Translations under genes and position numbers: made by a program
Notes under the pieces: model-generated
What the model was told of the DNA's origin: nothing
Databases searched by the model: none
What the model saw: the letters and a program-made list of their open reading frames with translations, nothing else
Source: Campylobacter sp.
GTDB taxonomy: Bacteria; Campylobacterota; Campylobacteria; Campylobacterales; Campylobacteraceae
Length of the DNA: 43,594 nt
Direction: 5' to 3'
Assembly (NCBI GenBank): GCA_017469645.1
Contig: JAFUFY010000042.1
Span: forward strand, 1 to 43,594
Shown here: in pieces, positions 35,468-43,594 of the stretch
Numbering within the stretch: the first letter of the stretch is position 1
How the letters are laid out: each line of letters starts with the position of its first letter

Positions 35468-35490
35468 AAAAAAAAAAAAAACGATAAAAT
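35468..35490 (+). promoter_or_regulatory. A14 tract next to the -10 of the small lipoprotein gene
   Basis: Fourteen consecutive A are followed three bases later by TAAAAT, a -10-like element 31 bases before the lipoprotein start codon. The A tract would fill the -35/-10 spacer, where slippage could change promoter spacing and expression. AAAGGA precedes the ATG. Confidence 0.5.
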
Positions 35491-35521
35491 CTTTTCAAAA
35501 TTTATTTCGAAAGGAATTTAT

Positions 35522-35887
35522 ATGAAGAAACTTCTTTTATTATGTGTGGTTGCAGGGTTTGGTCTGTCCGGTTGTGTGGGTTCGGCAAAACAACCTGAGC
35601 CTAGCGAACTTTTAGACCGTGCAGAAATGGCGACAGGTGTTGATCAAAGCAAATTAAGCGTTGTTGAAGATTCTCTTAACATCGAAGGCAGTGCGTTAAA
35701 CAATACCGTAAATTACAAAGTAAAAGATAAAAAAGGAAATACATATCGTTGCTATTTTACAAGAGGTACTTTGATATTCGGCGGCTCTGTTAATTCGGAT
35801 GCAGTATGCACGAAACTAGGTGGTTCATCTAGCAAAAAAAGTTCTACAAATTGCAATGAATTATTAAAAAGAGCAGGGAAGTGCTAG
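35522..35887 (+). CDS. Small Cys-rich lipoprotein
   Basis: A 121-residue lipoprotein: KKLLLLCVVAGFG core with lipobox LSGC and lipidated Cys18. The mature part reads SELLDRAEMATGVDQSKLSVVEDSLNIEG, then VNYKVKDKKGNTYRCYFTRG, and ends with CNELLKRAGKC. Four Cys residues in the mature part (RCYF, VCTK, NCNE, GKC) suggest disulfides in the periplasm. No family recognised. It is bracketed by two copies of the same palindromic repeat in a gap otherwise free of genes, so it may have moved with them, or the repeats may be its terminators. Start ATG after AAAGGAATTT. Confidence 0.8.
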   Translation: MKKLLLLCVVAGFGLSGCVGSAKQPEPSELLDRAEMATGVDQSKLSVVEDSLNIEGSALNNTVNYKVKDKKGNTYRCYFTRGTLIFGGSVNSDAVCTKLGGSSSKKSSTNCNELLKRAGKC

Positions 35888-35891
35888 CTTT

Positions 35892-35956
35892 GTAGGTGGC
35901 ATTTTGCCCACCATAAGGTTACCAAATTTTTCGGTGGGCAAAGATGCCCACCATAC
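35892..35956. repeat. GTAGGTGG...CCACCATAC palindromic element, copy B
   Basis: About 90% identical by eye to copy A, including the central ATAAGGTTACC and the second arm CGGTGGGCAAAGATGCCC. It lies between the small lipoprotein gene and the end of cmeC, where it could terminate both. Confidence 0.8.
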
Positions 35957-35972
35957 GATAGTTTAAAAATTA

Positions 35973-37412
35973 TTAAAAGCTTGGTGTTGGAAATGCCGAA
36001 TTTGACGGGGCGATTTCTTCTTTTGAATTTATCAAATTTATTGTAGCGTTATCATCTACTTTAAATCCGCCGCCAAGAGCCTTGTAGGCATTTACCGTGC
36101 TTGTCAGCGTTTCTAAATTTGCATTTGCTAAGGATAATTTTGAGTTTAAAAGTCCCCTTTGAGCGTCTAAAAACTCCAAGTGGTCGCTATAACCCTCGTC
36201 GTAGCGTTTTGAAGCCATATTAAAAACTCTTTGTTGAGCCGAAACTAGCTTTTTCATACTTTCCTGTTTGATTTTAGCGTTTTCTACGCCGATTAGAGCG
36301 TCTTTGACCTCGCCAAAAGCCGTTTTTAAAGTCTTATCATAAGCGATAAAACTTGCGTTTTGGTCTAAATTTGCTAAATCCACTCGCTTTTTGGTGCGAC
36401 CAAAGTCGATTAGCGGTCCTACTAGCGAACCGGCTATACTCCAAGCAGGGTTATTTAAAAGCGTATCAAACTCGCCGCTAGCATAACCTAAGCTTCCTGT
36501 TAGCGAGATAGACGGAAAATACTGCGCCTTTGCCACGCCGACTAGGAAATTTGTAGCTTTTAAGCGTTCAAGCGCACTTGCGACATCCGGTCTATGAAGT
36601 AAGATGTCCGATGAAATTCCTGCCGGAATAGCAGGTGCATTTGGCAATGAATTTGCCGAATTTACCACGCCGTGTAGAATTTCGTTGTAGCTTTTGCCTG
36701 TAAGTATGTTTAGCGAAGTCGAAATTTGCGAAAGGCTATTTTGAACGCCGATTAAATTTGCTCTTGCGTTTTCTTGTGTCGCTAATGCTTGATAATAAAC
36801 AATATCGCTAATAGCCCCTGCATTTAGCTGTTTTTTGCGAAAATTTGCCGTGCTAGTATAGCTATCTAGGCTGGATTTTAAAATTTGCTCTTGCTCTTTT
36901 AGCGAAATCAGCGTGAAATAAAGGTTTGCAACGGTGCTAACGATTGTGTTTTTTGCTGTTTCATAGTCGTATTTTGTGGCGTTAAATTTAGCATTTGCAG
37001 CTCTGACTGAGTTTCGAATTTTGCCCCAAAAATCGATTTCATAGCTCATAGAAGCTCCAAGCGAATAGGCTTCGTGCGAATTTCTATCAGGCAGATTTCC
37101 AAAGTTATTTTGGCGACCCACGCCGCCTTGAATCTGCGAATTTGGTAAAAACTCCAAGCGTGAAAGTCCAAGCGAAGTTCTAGCTATTTCGATATTATTT
37201 AGAGCTAAATTCAAATCAGAATTGTTTTGTAACGCACTTTCAACCAAAGAATTTAGATAGCTATCGCCAAATTCAGCCCACCAAGCTTTATCTATGCGAA
37301 TTTCGCCGTAGTCTGCGATAAATTCGGTGTTTTTTTGCGGAAGTGTCGGCTTAAACGAACAACCGCTAAACAAAACGGCACTTGCAATCACGCTATATAA
37401 AAATTTATTCAT
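35973..37412 (-). CDS. cmeC: Outer membrane efflux lipoprotein (TolC/NodT family), CmeC-type
   Basis: Outer-membrane channel of the tripartite efflux system. The start is ATG at 37412, sharing one base with the cmeB stop (TGATG). A 16-codon longer frame runs into cmeB and is not needed. The signal peptide ends in lipobox LFSGC with Cys18. The body has the two-fold repeated helical hairpin of NodT-type factors, for example SLVESALQNNSDLNLALNNIEIARTSLG and HRPDVASALERLKATNFLVGVAKAQYFPSI. At 479 residues it is close to the known C. jejuni CmeC. It is third in the operon. Confidence 0.93.
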   Translation of the reverse strand: MNKFLYSVIASAVLFSGCSFKPTLPQKNTEFIADYGEIRIDKAWWAEFGDSYLNSLVESALQNNSDLNLALNNIEIARTSLGLSRLEFLPNSQIQGGVGRQNNFGNLPDRNSHEAYSLGASMSYEIDFWGKIRNSVRAANAKFNATKYDYETAKNTIVSTVANLYFTLISLKEQEQILKSSLDSYTSTANFRKKQLNAGAISDIVYYQALATQENARANLIGVQNSLSQISTSLNILTGKSYNEILHGVVNSANSLPNAPAIPAGISSDILLHRPDVASALERLKATNFLVGVAKAQYFPSISLTGSLGYASGEFDTLLNNPAWSIAGSLVGPLIDFGRTKKRVDLANLDQNASFIAYDKTLKTAFGEVKDALIGVENAKIKQESMKKLVSAQQRVFNMASKRYDEGYSDHLEFLDAQRGLLNSKLSLANANLETLTSTVNAYKALGGGFKVDDNATINLINSKEEIAPSNSAFPTPSF

Positions 37413-40400
37413 CACTCGTCCTCCGCACTTTTGTTTTCTGCTCGTTTTTTGTCTATCCACTCATTAAGGCTTTCTAAAAGGTAGAAAAACAGCGGAACGA
37501 AGAAAATCGCAATCGTCGAAGCTGCTATCATACCGCCCATAACGCCGGTTCCTATGGCATGGCGGCTTGCGGCACCTGCTCCTGTGGCGATAACCATAGG
37601 GAAAACGCCAAGCGTAAATGCTAGACTTGTCATACAAATCGGGCGAAAGCGCATTCTAGCGGCTTCAATGGCTGCTTCTGTTATCGAGCGGTTATTATGC
37701 AAATGCTGTTGCATAGCAAATTCGACAATCAAAATGGCATTTTTAGCAGCCAAACCGATAAGTAATAAAAGTCCGATTTGAAAATATATATCGTTATTTA
37801 ATCCCCTAGCCCAGTTAAAGAGTAATGCTCCAAAAACTGAAAACGGCACGGCTGTCAAAACTGCCAAAGGCATTAGCCACCTTTCATACTGAGCCGCTAA
37901 AATCAAAAATACAAAAATCAAACCAAAAATGAAAGCCTGTGCGCCTTTTCCTGTGGCGGCTACTTCTTGGTAAGCAGAACCTGACCAGCCGATAGAATAC
38001 TCATCACCTAACTCTTCTTTCATAACTTCTTGTATGGCTTGTATGGCTTGACCAGATGTAAAGCCCGGTTTTGGCTCTCCCATGAGTTTAGCAGCAGAAA
38101 AGCCGTTAAATCTATCGACAGTATCTGGACCTAGGCTTCGTTGTAAGCTAACTAGTGCATCAAGTGGAACTAAATGTCCTGTTTTTGAGCGAACATATAA
38201 AAATTTAATGTCTTCCGGTGATGTTCTATACTCTTGATCTGCCCTAATATAAACGCGGAAATTTTTGCCAAGAAGGTTAAAATCATTTACATAATACTTT
38301 CCGATAGTCGCCGATAGGGTTGAAAAAATATCGTTGATATTAATACCCATCATTTTGATTTTTTCGGTATCCATAGTTAGAGTATATTGCGGAAACTGCG
38401 TATCTAGCGTAGTTCGCACTAAATTTAGCATAGGATGAGCGTTTGCTTTGGCTGCCACTCTTTGCATATCGGCTTCGATTTCGTGATATGTTTTTCCTGT
38501 TAGGCTTTGGGCATATAATTCAAAACCACCAGTCAAAGAAAGTCCGTTTATAGGCGGTGGTGTAACGACATAGGTCATCGAATTTCTATCTGCAAAATAT
38601 AATTTTCCGTTTAGTTCATTTGCCATAGCAAAATTTGAATTTTCATAACCTTTTCTTTTATCCCAATCTTTAAGCATCATAAACATAGCTCCGCCGTTTT
38701 CTTTCATGCTACCGCTAATCATATCATAACCTGCGATTTCGGTTACGGCTTCTACATTTGGGTTTTGTTCGACAATACTTTTAATAAAATTTGTCGTTTG
38801 TTGTGTATGTCCTAGCGTCATGGCTGACGGTAAATTTACCATAGTTAAAACTGCGCCTTTGTCTTCATTTGGCACAAGCGCACCCGGAGTTGCTTTAAAC
38901 AGCGCAACTACAAGACCCATAAAAACGGCTACAATCAACAAACTTGGGATTACATGGCGTAAAACTTTTGCAACACTTGCTGTAAAAATTCGCGTAGAAA
39001 AATCAAAAAATTCATTGTATTTTTTTACTAACCAAAATGGCTCACCCTCTTTTTTGCGTAAAATAAGCGCACAAAGTGATGGTGTAAGAGTAAGTGCTAC
39101 AAAGCCGGAAAATGCGACAGAAGCAACAAGCGTTAGGGCAAATTGTTTTTGTATAACGCCCGTAAAACCGCCCATAAAGGCAATCGGAATAAAAACGGCA
39201 CTTAAAACCAAGACGATAGAAATGACAGGGCTTGTTATTTCTCGCATTGCTTTAATCGTGGCTTCTTTTACGCTTAAATGCCTTTCTTCGTGCAAAATTC
39301 GCTCAACATTTTCGATAACGATAATAGCATCATCAACAACAATACCGATAGCTAAAACTAACGCAAAAAGAGTAATCAAATTTATAGAAAATCCAAGCAG
39401 ATGAATTCCGATAAATGCCCCACAAATCGAAACCGGCACGGCAAGCATTGTAATAAAAGTAGAGCGAAAATTTCCTAAAAACATATACATAATGAAAATA
39501 ACAAAAAGAAGAGCTTCCGCGAAAGTTTTCATAACTTCTTTAACTGAAACGGCAACGAATTTTGTAGTGTCATAGCCGACTGAATATGTTAAATTTCCGG
39601 GGAAATTTTTAGAAAGCTCTTCGACTTTTTTATTTACTCTTTCAACAGTAGCAAGGGCATTTGCACCATTTTTAAGGAAAATCATCAAAGGAACCATGCT
39701 ATGTCCGTTGTATTTACCTTGTATAGAGTAATCATCAGCCCCAAGCTCCACTCTTGCAACATCTTTTACGCGCAAAAAACTACCTTTATCATCGCTTCTG
39801 ATGATGATATTTTCAAACTGCTCGACTGTTTTAAGTCTGCCTTCCGGGCGAATAGCAAAAACATAAGGATTTCCCATGTCGTTTGGTTGTTGTCCGATTT
39901 TTCCTGCTGTTCGCTGTGAATTTTGCTCACCTATTGCAGCGATGACCTCAGATGTGGTAAGGTTATATTTATGCAAAAGTTCAGGGTTTAGCCAAATTCG
40001 CATAGCATAGTTTCTCACCATAGCAAATGCTTCGCCGACACCTTCAACTCGTTTTAGCTCTTCGACAATATTGATTTTGACATAGTTGTTCATCTCTATA
40101 CGATCCATTTCATTGCTAGGATCGTAAAATGTCAAAAGTTCGAGTAGCGATCCGCTTCGTTCATAAACCGAAAGCCCGTATCTTCTAACTTCATCTGGCA
40201 AAGTATTTAAAGCAGGTGCTACGCGGTTATTTACATTTACCCTTGCATCAGCCGGATCTGTGCCGATTTCAAAGAAAACATTGATATTAAGTTCGCCGGC
40301 AGAACTTGAAGTGCTTTGCATATAAATCATATTTTCAACGCCGTTTATGGCATTTTCAAGTGGTGCAGCAACGCTATCTGCGATAGTTTGAGCATCGGCT

Positions 40401-40555
40401 CCTGAGTATGTAGCACGAACGACGATTTGTGGCGGGGTAAGTTGCGGATACTCTTCTACTGCCGAAGTTATCGCCGAAATCACACCTGCGATTACGATGA
40501 TTATAGAAACAACACTCGCAAAAACAGGTCTTTCGATAAAAAATTTAGAAAACAT
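37412..40555 (-). CDS. cmeB: RND multidrug efflux pump, CmeB-type (HAE1 family)
   Basis: Inner-membrane proton-driven pump of 1047 residues, the energised part of the CmeABC system, which exports bile salts and many antibiotics in C. jejuni. The proton relay is seen in GIVVDDAIIVIENVERI (two Asp, transmembrane segment 4) and in LIGLAAKNAILIVEF (Lys, segment 10). MFSKFFIERPVFASVVSIIIVIAG is the usual start, and two large periplasmic loops are present. It is coupled by single-base overlaps to cmeA upstream (TAATG) and cmeC downstream. Confidence 0.96.
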   Translation of the reverse strand: MFSKFFIERPVFASVVSIIIVIAGVISAITSAVEEYPQLTPPQIVVRATYSGADAQTIADSVAAPLENAINGVENMIYMQSTSSSAGELNINVFFEIGTDPADARVNVNNRVAPALNTLPDEVRRYGLSVYERSGSLLELLTFYDPSNEMDRIEMNNYVKINIVEELKRVEGVGEAFAMVRNYAMRIWLNPELLHKYNLTTSEVIAAIGEQNSQRTAGKIGQQPNDMGNPYVFAIRPEGRLKTVEQFENIIIRSDDKGSFLRVKDVARVELGADDYSIQGKYNGHSMVPLMIFLKNGANALATVERVNKKVEELSKNFPGNLTYSVGYDTTKFVAVSVKEVMKTFAEALLFVIFIMYMFLGNFRSTFITMLAVPVSICGAFIGIHLLGFSINLITLFALVLAIGIVVDDAIIVIENVERILHEERHLSVKEATIKAMREITSPVISIVLVLSAVFIPIAFMGGFTGVIQKQFALTLVASVAFSGFVALTLTPSLCALILRKKEGEPFWLVKKYNEFFDFSTRIFTASVAKVLRHVIPSLLIVAVFMGLVVALFKATPGALVPNEDKGAVLTMVNLPSAMTLGHTQQTTNFIKSIVEQNPNVEAVTEIAGYDMISGSMKENGGAMFMMLKDWDKRKGYENSNFAMANELNGKLYFADRNSMTYVVTPPPINGLSLTGGFELYAQSLTGKTYHEIEADMQRVAAKANAHPMLNLVRTTLDTQFPQYTLTMDTEKIKMMGININDIFSTLSATIGKYYVNDFNLLGKNFRVYIRADQEYRTSPEDIKFLYVRSKTGHLVPLDALVSLQRSLGPDTVDRFNGFSAAKLMGEPKPGFTSGQAIQAIQEVMKEELGDEYSIGWSGSAYQEVAATGKGAQAFIFGLIFVFLILAAQYERWLMPLAVLTAVPFSVFGALLFNWARGLNNDIYFQIGLLLLIGLAAKNAILIVEFAMQQHLHNNRSITEAAIEAARMRFRPICMTSLAFTLGVFPMVIATGAGAASRHAIGTGVMGGMIAASTIAIFFVPLFFYLLESLNEWIDKKRAENKSAEDE

Positions 40556-41691
40556 TATTTTTGACCTTCCGTTTGTGCTTGTTGCATTTGAGCCTGCATT
40601 TTAGCAGCTTCGGCTGCCCTTGCTTCTTCATTTAACGCAGCGACATCAAGCCCTACACGAATTTTTTTGAAATTATCGATAACGACCAAATCCCCGTCAT
40701 TTATGCCTTCTGAGATGATCGCTTCTGTGGCTGTTTGGGAGATAACTTTTACGATTTTTTTTGCGATTTTTCCGTTTTCAACTACATAAACAAAAGGGTT
40801 GCTTAAATCTTGCAAAACAGCGACTTGTGGTAGTTTTGCACCATTTTTTTGATGAAAACCGCCAACCTTTACCCTAGCGTAAGTCCCCGGTTTTAGTTCT
40901 AAATTTGGATTATCAAATTCAGCCTTTGCATCGACTGTTGCAGTATTTGAATTTACGACATTATCTATAAATTTAAGCGTTCCGTTATAATCTTTTCCTG
41001 CTACACTTATACTAACCCCAGAATTTTTCTTTTCCCACCCGCCGTTAGCCAAATTTGTATCGATTTTTAGCTTTTCGACATCGGAAATTCCGAATTTAAC
41101 ATAAATCGGATCGAGTTTTGTAAGTCTAACCAAATCAGCGTCCATAGAGCTTACATAAGCTCCGACATCTTTTAGATTATCGCCTACAACGCCGGAAAAC
41201 GGCGCTTTTACCTTTGAATAATCTAAATCAATTTTCGCGTTTGTCAAATTTGCATTTGTTATGTTGTATGCAGCAACGGCAGCGTCATATTCTCTTTGGG
41301 AAATCGCATTTGAAGCTCTTAAATTTTTCGCTCTTTTTAAATCGGCGTTGGCGTTGTCAAAATTTGCCTTTGCGATGTTATATGCTGCTTCATATTTTGC
41401 AGAATCGATTTCAAACAAAATATCGCCTTCATTGACCGCTTGACCGGGAGTAAAGTTTTGCTTTTCTATCGTTCCTACGACTTTGGCTTTGACTACGACA
41501 TCAAGTTCGCCGACTATTTGTCCGTTAAAAGAAAGTGCAACTTCCATATCGCCTGTTTTGGCTGTTATTACTCCCACAGGCAAAGGCGGCATTTGTTGTT
41601 GTGTGGCGTTTGCATTTTTATCTTTTTTTTCAAATAAAGAACAACCCGATAATAATATCGCTAATATCGCTAAATTTGCTAATTTACTCAT
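40555..41691 (-). CDS. cmeA: RND periplasmic adaptor (membrane fusion) lipoprotein, CmeA-type
   Basis: Links pump and outer-membrane channel in the periplasm. Signal peptide with lipobox LLSGC and Cys17. The barrel-sandwich hybrid and hairpin follow the AcrA plan: VVVKAKVVGTIEKQNFTPGQAVNEGDILFEID, then a coiled-coil hairpin with SNAISQREYDAAVAAYN, then KVKAPFSGVVGDNLKDVGAYV. It ends with an Ala/Gln-rich coil (AEAAKMQAQMQQAQTEG). It is first in cmeABC. The upstream region has a -10 element, but neither a neighbouring cmeR gene nor a clear CmeR-like palindrome. Confidence 0.94.
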   Translation of the reverse strand: MSKLANLAILAILLSGCSLFEKKDKNANATQQQMPPLPVGVITAKTGDMEVALSFNGQIVGELDVVVKAKVVGTIEKQNFTPGQAVNEGDILFEIDSAKYEAAYNIAKANFDNANADLKRAKNLRASNAISQREYDAAVAAYNITNANLTNAKIDLDYSKVKAPFSGVVGDNLKDVGAYVSSMDADLVRLTKLDPIYVKFGISDVEKLKIDTNLANGGWEKKNSGVSISVAGKDYNGTLKFIDNVVNSNTATVDAKAEFDNPNLELKPGTYARVKVGGFHQKNGAKLPQVAVLQDLSNPFVYVVENGKIAKKIVKVISQTATEAIISEGINDGDLVVIDNFKKIRVGLDVAALNEEARAAEAAKMQAQMQQAQTEGQK

Positions 41692-41711
41692 AAATTTACC
41701 TTCTTAAAAAA

Positions 41712-41717
41712 ATTATA
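41712..41717 (-). promoter_or_regulatory. -10 element of cmeABC
   Basis: A perfect TATAAT on the minus strand, 20 bases upstream of the cmeA start codon, followed by AAGAAGG as the ribosome binding site. On the plus strand AGGTAAAATTCG near 41821–41832 is a candidate -10 for thiD. Confidence 0.5.
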
Positions 41718-41857
41718 AACAAACATTGATTTTACCTAAAATTTTCTTAAATTTAGTTAATCAATTTTTAATGTTTAATATGAAAAAATACACGAAATTT
41801 AGCGTAAATAAGTTAAATTTAGGTAAAATTCGTTTATTAAATTTAAAGGTAAAAATA

Positions 41858-42649
41858 ATGATAAAGATTTTAAGTATTGCAGGTTCGGATTGTAGTGGCG
41901 GAGCAGGAATTCAGGCAGACATCAAAACGATAACGGCTCACAAAATGTATGCTATGAGCGTGATTACGGCACTTACAGCACAAAATACAACGGGCGTTTT
42001 TGGCGTTTTTGAAACTCCAAGCGAATTTGTGGAAGCGCAGATTAAGGCGTGTTTTGACGACATCGTCCCAAATGCCGTTAAAATCGGCATGGTCTCGAAC
42101 AAAGATATTATAAAATCAATCGCAAAAATGCTTAAATTTTATAATGCAAAAAATATAGTGGTCGATCCCGTCATGGTCGCTACAAGCGGCGGAATTTTGA
42201 TGAAAAATGATGCCGTAAATTCGCTAATAAACGAACTTTTTCCCTTAGCGACGATTTTAACGCCGAATTTAAGCGAAGCAGAAGTTTTAAGCGAAATGAA
42301 AATCGCAAATTTAAACGATATGAAAACTGCCGCCAAAAAAATAGCGAATTTAACGGGCGGTGCGGTTTTGGTAAAAGGCGGACATTTAGATGGCGAAGCG
42401 ATTGATGTTTTATTTGAAGATGACGAATTTAGCGAATTTAGAGCGCCAAAAATCAATACAAAAAACTCTCACGGCACGGGCTGCACACTTTCAAGTGCAA
42501 TCGCGTGTGGTTTGGGAGCAAATTTAAGCCTAAAAGAAGCGGTAAAAAATGCGAAAGAATTTGTATTTAAGGCACTTTCGTGGAGTGAGCAAATAGGACA
42601 CGGAAACGGAGCGATAAATCACTATTTTAGGATTGAAAAAAGGTTTTAA
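41858..42649 (+). CDS. thiD: Hydroxymethylpyrimidine/phosphomethylpyrimidine kinase
   Basis: Phosphorylates HMP and HMP-P in thiamine synthesis. The 263 residues begin at the ATG of IKILSIAGSDCSGGAGIQADIKT, with AAAGG eight bases upstream; the frame is open 44 codons further upstream, but that part is AT-rich leader. DPVMVATSGGILM and LTPNLSEAEVLS lie in the middle, and the phosphate-binding SHGTGCTLSSAIACGL near the end. It is divergent from cmeABC. No thiamine riboswitch was seen upstream. Confidence 0.95.
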   Translation: MIKILSIAGSDCSGGAGIQADIKTITAHKMYAMSVITALTAQNTTGVFGVFETPSEFVEAQIKACFDDIVPNAVKIGMVSNKDIIKSIAKMLKFYNAKNIVVDPVMVATSGGILMKNDAVNSLINELFPLATILTPNLSEAEVLSEMKIANLNDMKTAAKKIANLTGGAVLVKGGHLDGEAIDVLFEDDEFSEFRAPKINTKNSHGTGCTLSSAIACGLGANLSLKEAVKNAKEFVFKALSWSEQIGHGNGAINHYFRIEKRF

Positions 42650-42717
42650 GAGCAAATTTACGCATTTTGATTTTAAATAAGTAGAAAATTATATTTGGTG
42701 TTATTTGGTTTTTATGG

Positions 42718-42807
42718 CTATTTTGTAGGTTTAGAACTTTGTCCCCAAATGTAATAACTTAAAACTTCTAAGGCATAATCGCCAACTAATGGTAAATATT
42801 TTTCCAT
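42718..42807 (-). CDS. Possible 29-residue protein
   Basis: A short frame beginning MEKYLPLVGDYALEVL and ending GQSSKPTK. It is notable for its ribosome binding site: AAGGAGACATT immediately before the ATG is one of the best in the window. It is on the same strand as the following truncated gene, about 50 bases past that gene's stop, so the two could share a message. The protein is weakly hydrophobic in its middle. It may be a true small protein, a leader, or the shortened start of a lost gene. The rest of the 209-bp gap after thiD is AT-rich and shows nothing else. Confidence 0.45.
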   Translation of the reverse strand: MEKYLPLVGDYALEVLSYYIWGQSSKPTK

Positions 42808-42858
42808 AATGTCTCCTTGTTAAAAATTTTGTTAAAATTCAACTATTAAATTTAAAAA

Positions 42859-43594
42859 TTAATATCTCACAAAACTATTCTCATAATCGCATTTTCCACA
42901 ATTATCTATTTTTTCACACTTATGGAGTAAGCCATAAAAACTAAAAATTTTCTTTTCATCGCTATGTTCTAAATTTATCTTATTTGTCGTGTGATAAGCC
43001 AAATCATGAGCTATTATATTTTTTAGCTCCCAGATATGGTTACGATAAAATCTTTCTGTTTTATTATTATCTACTATATCATACTCTTTGTAATGGGTAT
43101 AAAATGTATCTAAATAATTTTGCTTAATAAAAATACATTTTCTATCTTTATCTAAAACAAAGGCATCGGAACCATACATATCCATATAAGGATTTGTTTT
43201 ATCATTATAAACTATTATTGCCTGATTTATTGGAAAAATAACATGTCGTTTGTCGCGGTATTTTATTTTTTTATCTTTATCCCATCTATAATTAATTATA
43301 ACTTCTTCTGAAATATCTGTTATGGTGTAATGTTTTGATAAGGCTTCAAAAATATCTAGGCTTTCTATTCTTTCGTATTCTTTAATCACATCTTTGTATT
43401 CTTTCCTAGATATTCGTCTGGTTGTATTTACATCGCTTTCTACAATATCTTTTAAAGTATATAAAATTTCATCTGTTGTCGGATTTTCTTTTATCATATA
43501 AAATTTTGGTGGTCTGCCACCCCTATCGTCATAATTTACTTTGTCAAGAAAAGCTTTATTGAGATAACTTTGCAAAAGCTCATCATCGCTTAAA
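42859..43594 (-). CDS. Unknown protein, N terminus beyond the window
   Basis: The frame is open to the window edge on its 5' side (reading LSDDELLQSYLNKAFLDKV), so the gene is truncated by the window and not by mutation. Near the start DDRGGRPPKFYMI has the Gly/Arg-rich look of a winged-helix wing, suggesting a DNA-binding N terminus. The middle is rich in Tyr, Asp and Lys, and the C terminus has CEKIDNCGKCDYEN, a possible metal-binding cluster. The AT content is higher than in the neighbours, and the codon use lacks the GCAAATTT style, so it may be acquired. The family is not recognised. Confidence 0.65.
   Translation of the reverse strand, partial: LSDDELLQSYLNKAFLDKVNYDDRGGRPPKFYMIKENPTTDEILYTLKDIVESDVNTTRRISRKEYKDVIKEYERIESLDIFEALSKHYTITDISEEVIINYRWDKDKKIKYRDKRHVIFPINQAIIVYNDKTNPYMDMYGSDAFVLDKDRKCIFIKQNYLDTFYTHYKEYDIVDNNKTERFYRNHIWELKNIIAHDLAYHTTNKINLEHSDEKKIFSFYGLLHKCEKIDNCGKCDYENSFVRY

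Noticed and set aside
41726..41857. 44-codon N-terminal extension of thiD
   Set aside because: AT-rich leader sequence; the normal ThiD start is at 41858 with AAAGG upstream.
41692..41857. Thiamine riboswitch before thiD
   Set aside because: None of the conserved TPP motifs such as CTGAGA are present, and the gap is too short.

Overview
The window is chromosomal DNA of a Campylobacter-type bacterium (Campylobacterota). By eye it is AT-rich, roughly one third G+C, with short intergenic gaps. The evidence is gene content plus gene order: secG–frr–pyrE next to a BI-1 gene, a carbonic anhydrase and a MscS channel; a ThrRS of about 600 residues followed by infC, rpmI and rplT; and a cmeABC efflux operon. 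I recognise this order from Campylobacter genomes by memory, not by search. The species cannot be named from the sequence alone.

Layout. 1–3.1 kb: end of tRNA-Val(GAC), purM, coaE and an lrgAB pair. 3.15–5.9 kb: a compact restriction-modification cassette with two methyltransferases of different classes, an HNH endonuclease, and an 86-residue protein that looks like a free copy of the endonuclease's N-terminal domain. 5.9–9.4 kb: a cytidylate-kinase-like protein, a long-hairpin intergenic element, a YjbR-type protein, a membrane protein, an NTF2-like protein and an AraC-type regulator. 9.4–16.9 kb: recJ, pyrG, a DUF945 protein, a DASS anion/Na+ symporter and thiol peroxidase. 16.9–24.1 kb: RDD protein, pyrE, frr, a giant SecG, BI-1 protein, carbonic anhydrase, MscS channel and a hyperacidic 48-residue protein. 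24.1–28.7 kb: sodB, a secreted protein, a HIRAN protein, rplT, rpmI, infC, thrS. 28.7–33.3 kb: repeat-rich gap, a Bcr/CflA exporter, tRNA-Glu(TTC), a lipoprotein, nfo and a FadL-type porin. 33.3–41.7 kb: an AAA+ ATPase, a repeat cluster around a small lipoprotein gene, and cmeABC. 41.7 kb to the end: thiD, a possible 29-codon gene and a truncated unknown gene.

Most interesting items. (1) The secG gene is fused in frame to a long amphipathic repeat region, a BamE/SmpA-like domain and an OmpA-type peptidoglycan-binding domain. The known topology of SecG would place all of these in the periplasm, so this may be a translocon physically tied to the cell wall. (2) The R-M cassette carries a stand-alone DNA-recognition-like domain and a possible leftover methyltransferase start. 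(3) Several dispersed palindromic elements occupy the larger gaps, including one exact 28-bp sequence found in opposite orientations near 28.8 and 35.2 kb. (4) Small genes: the hyperacidic protein overlapping mscS and the 29-codon frame with a strong ribosome binding site.

Non-ATG starts are common. TTG best explains purM, infC, nfo, the FadL-type gene and the RDD gene, and GTG starts secG. Many terminators are long palindromes with an AAATTT centre that can work on both strands. No CRISPR array, rRNA, prophage, transposase or long poly-G phase-variable tract was seen.
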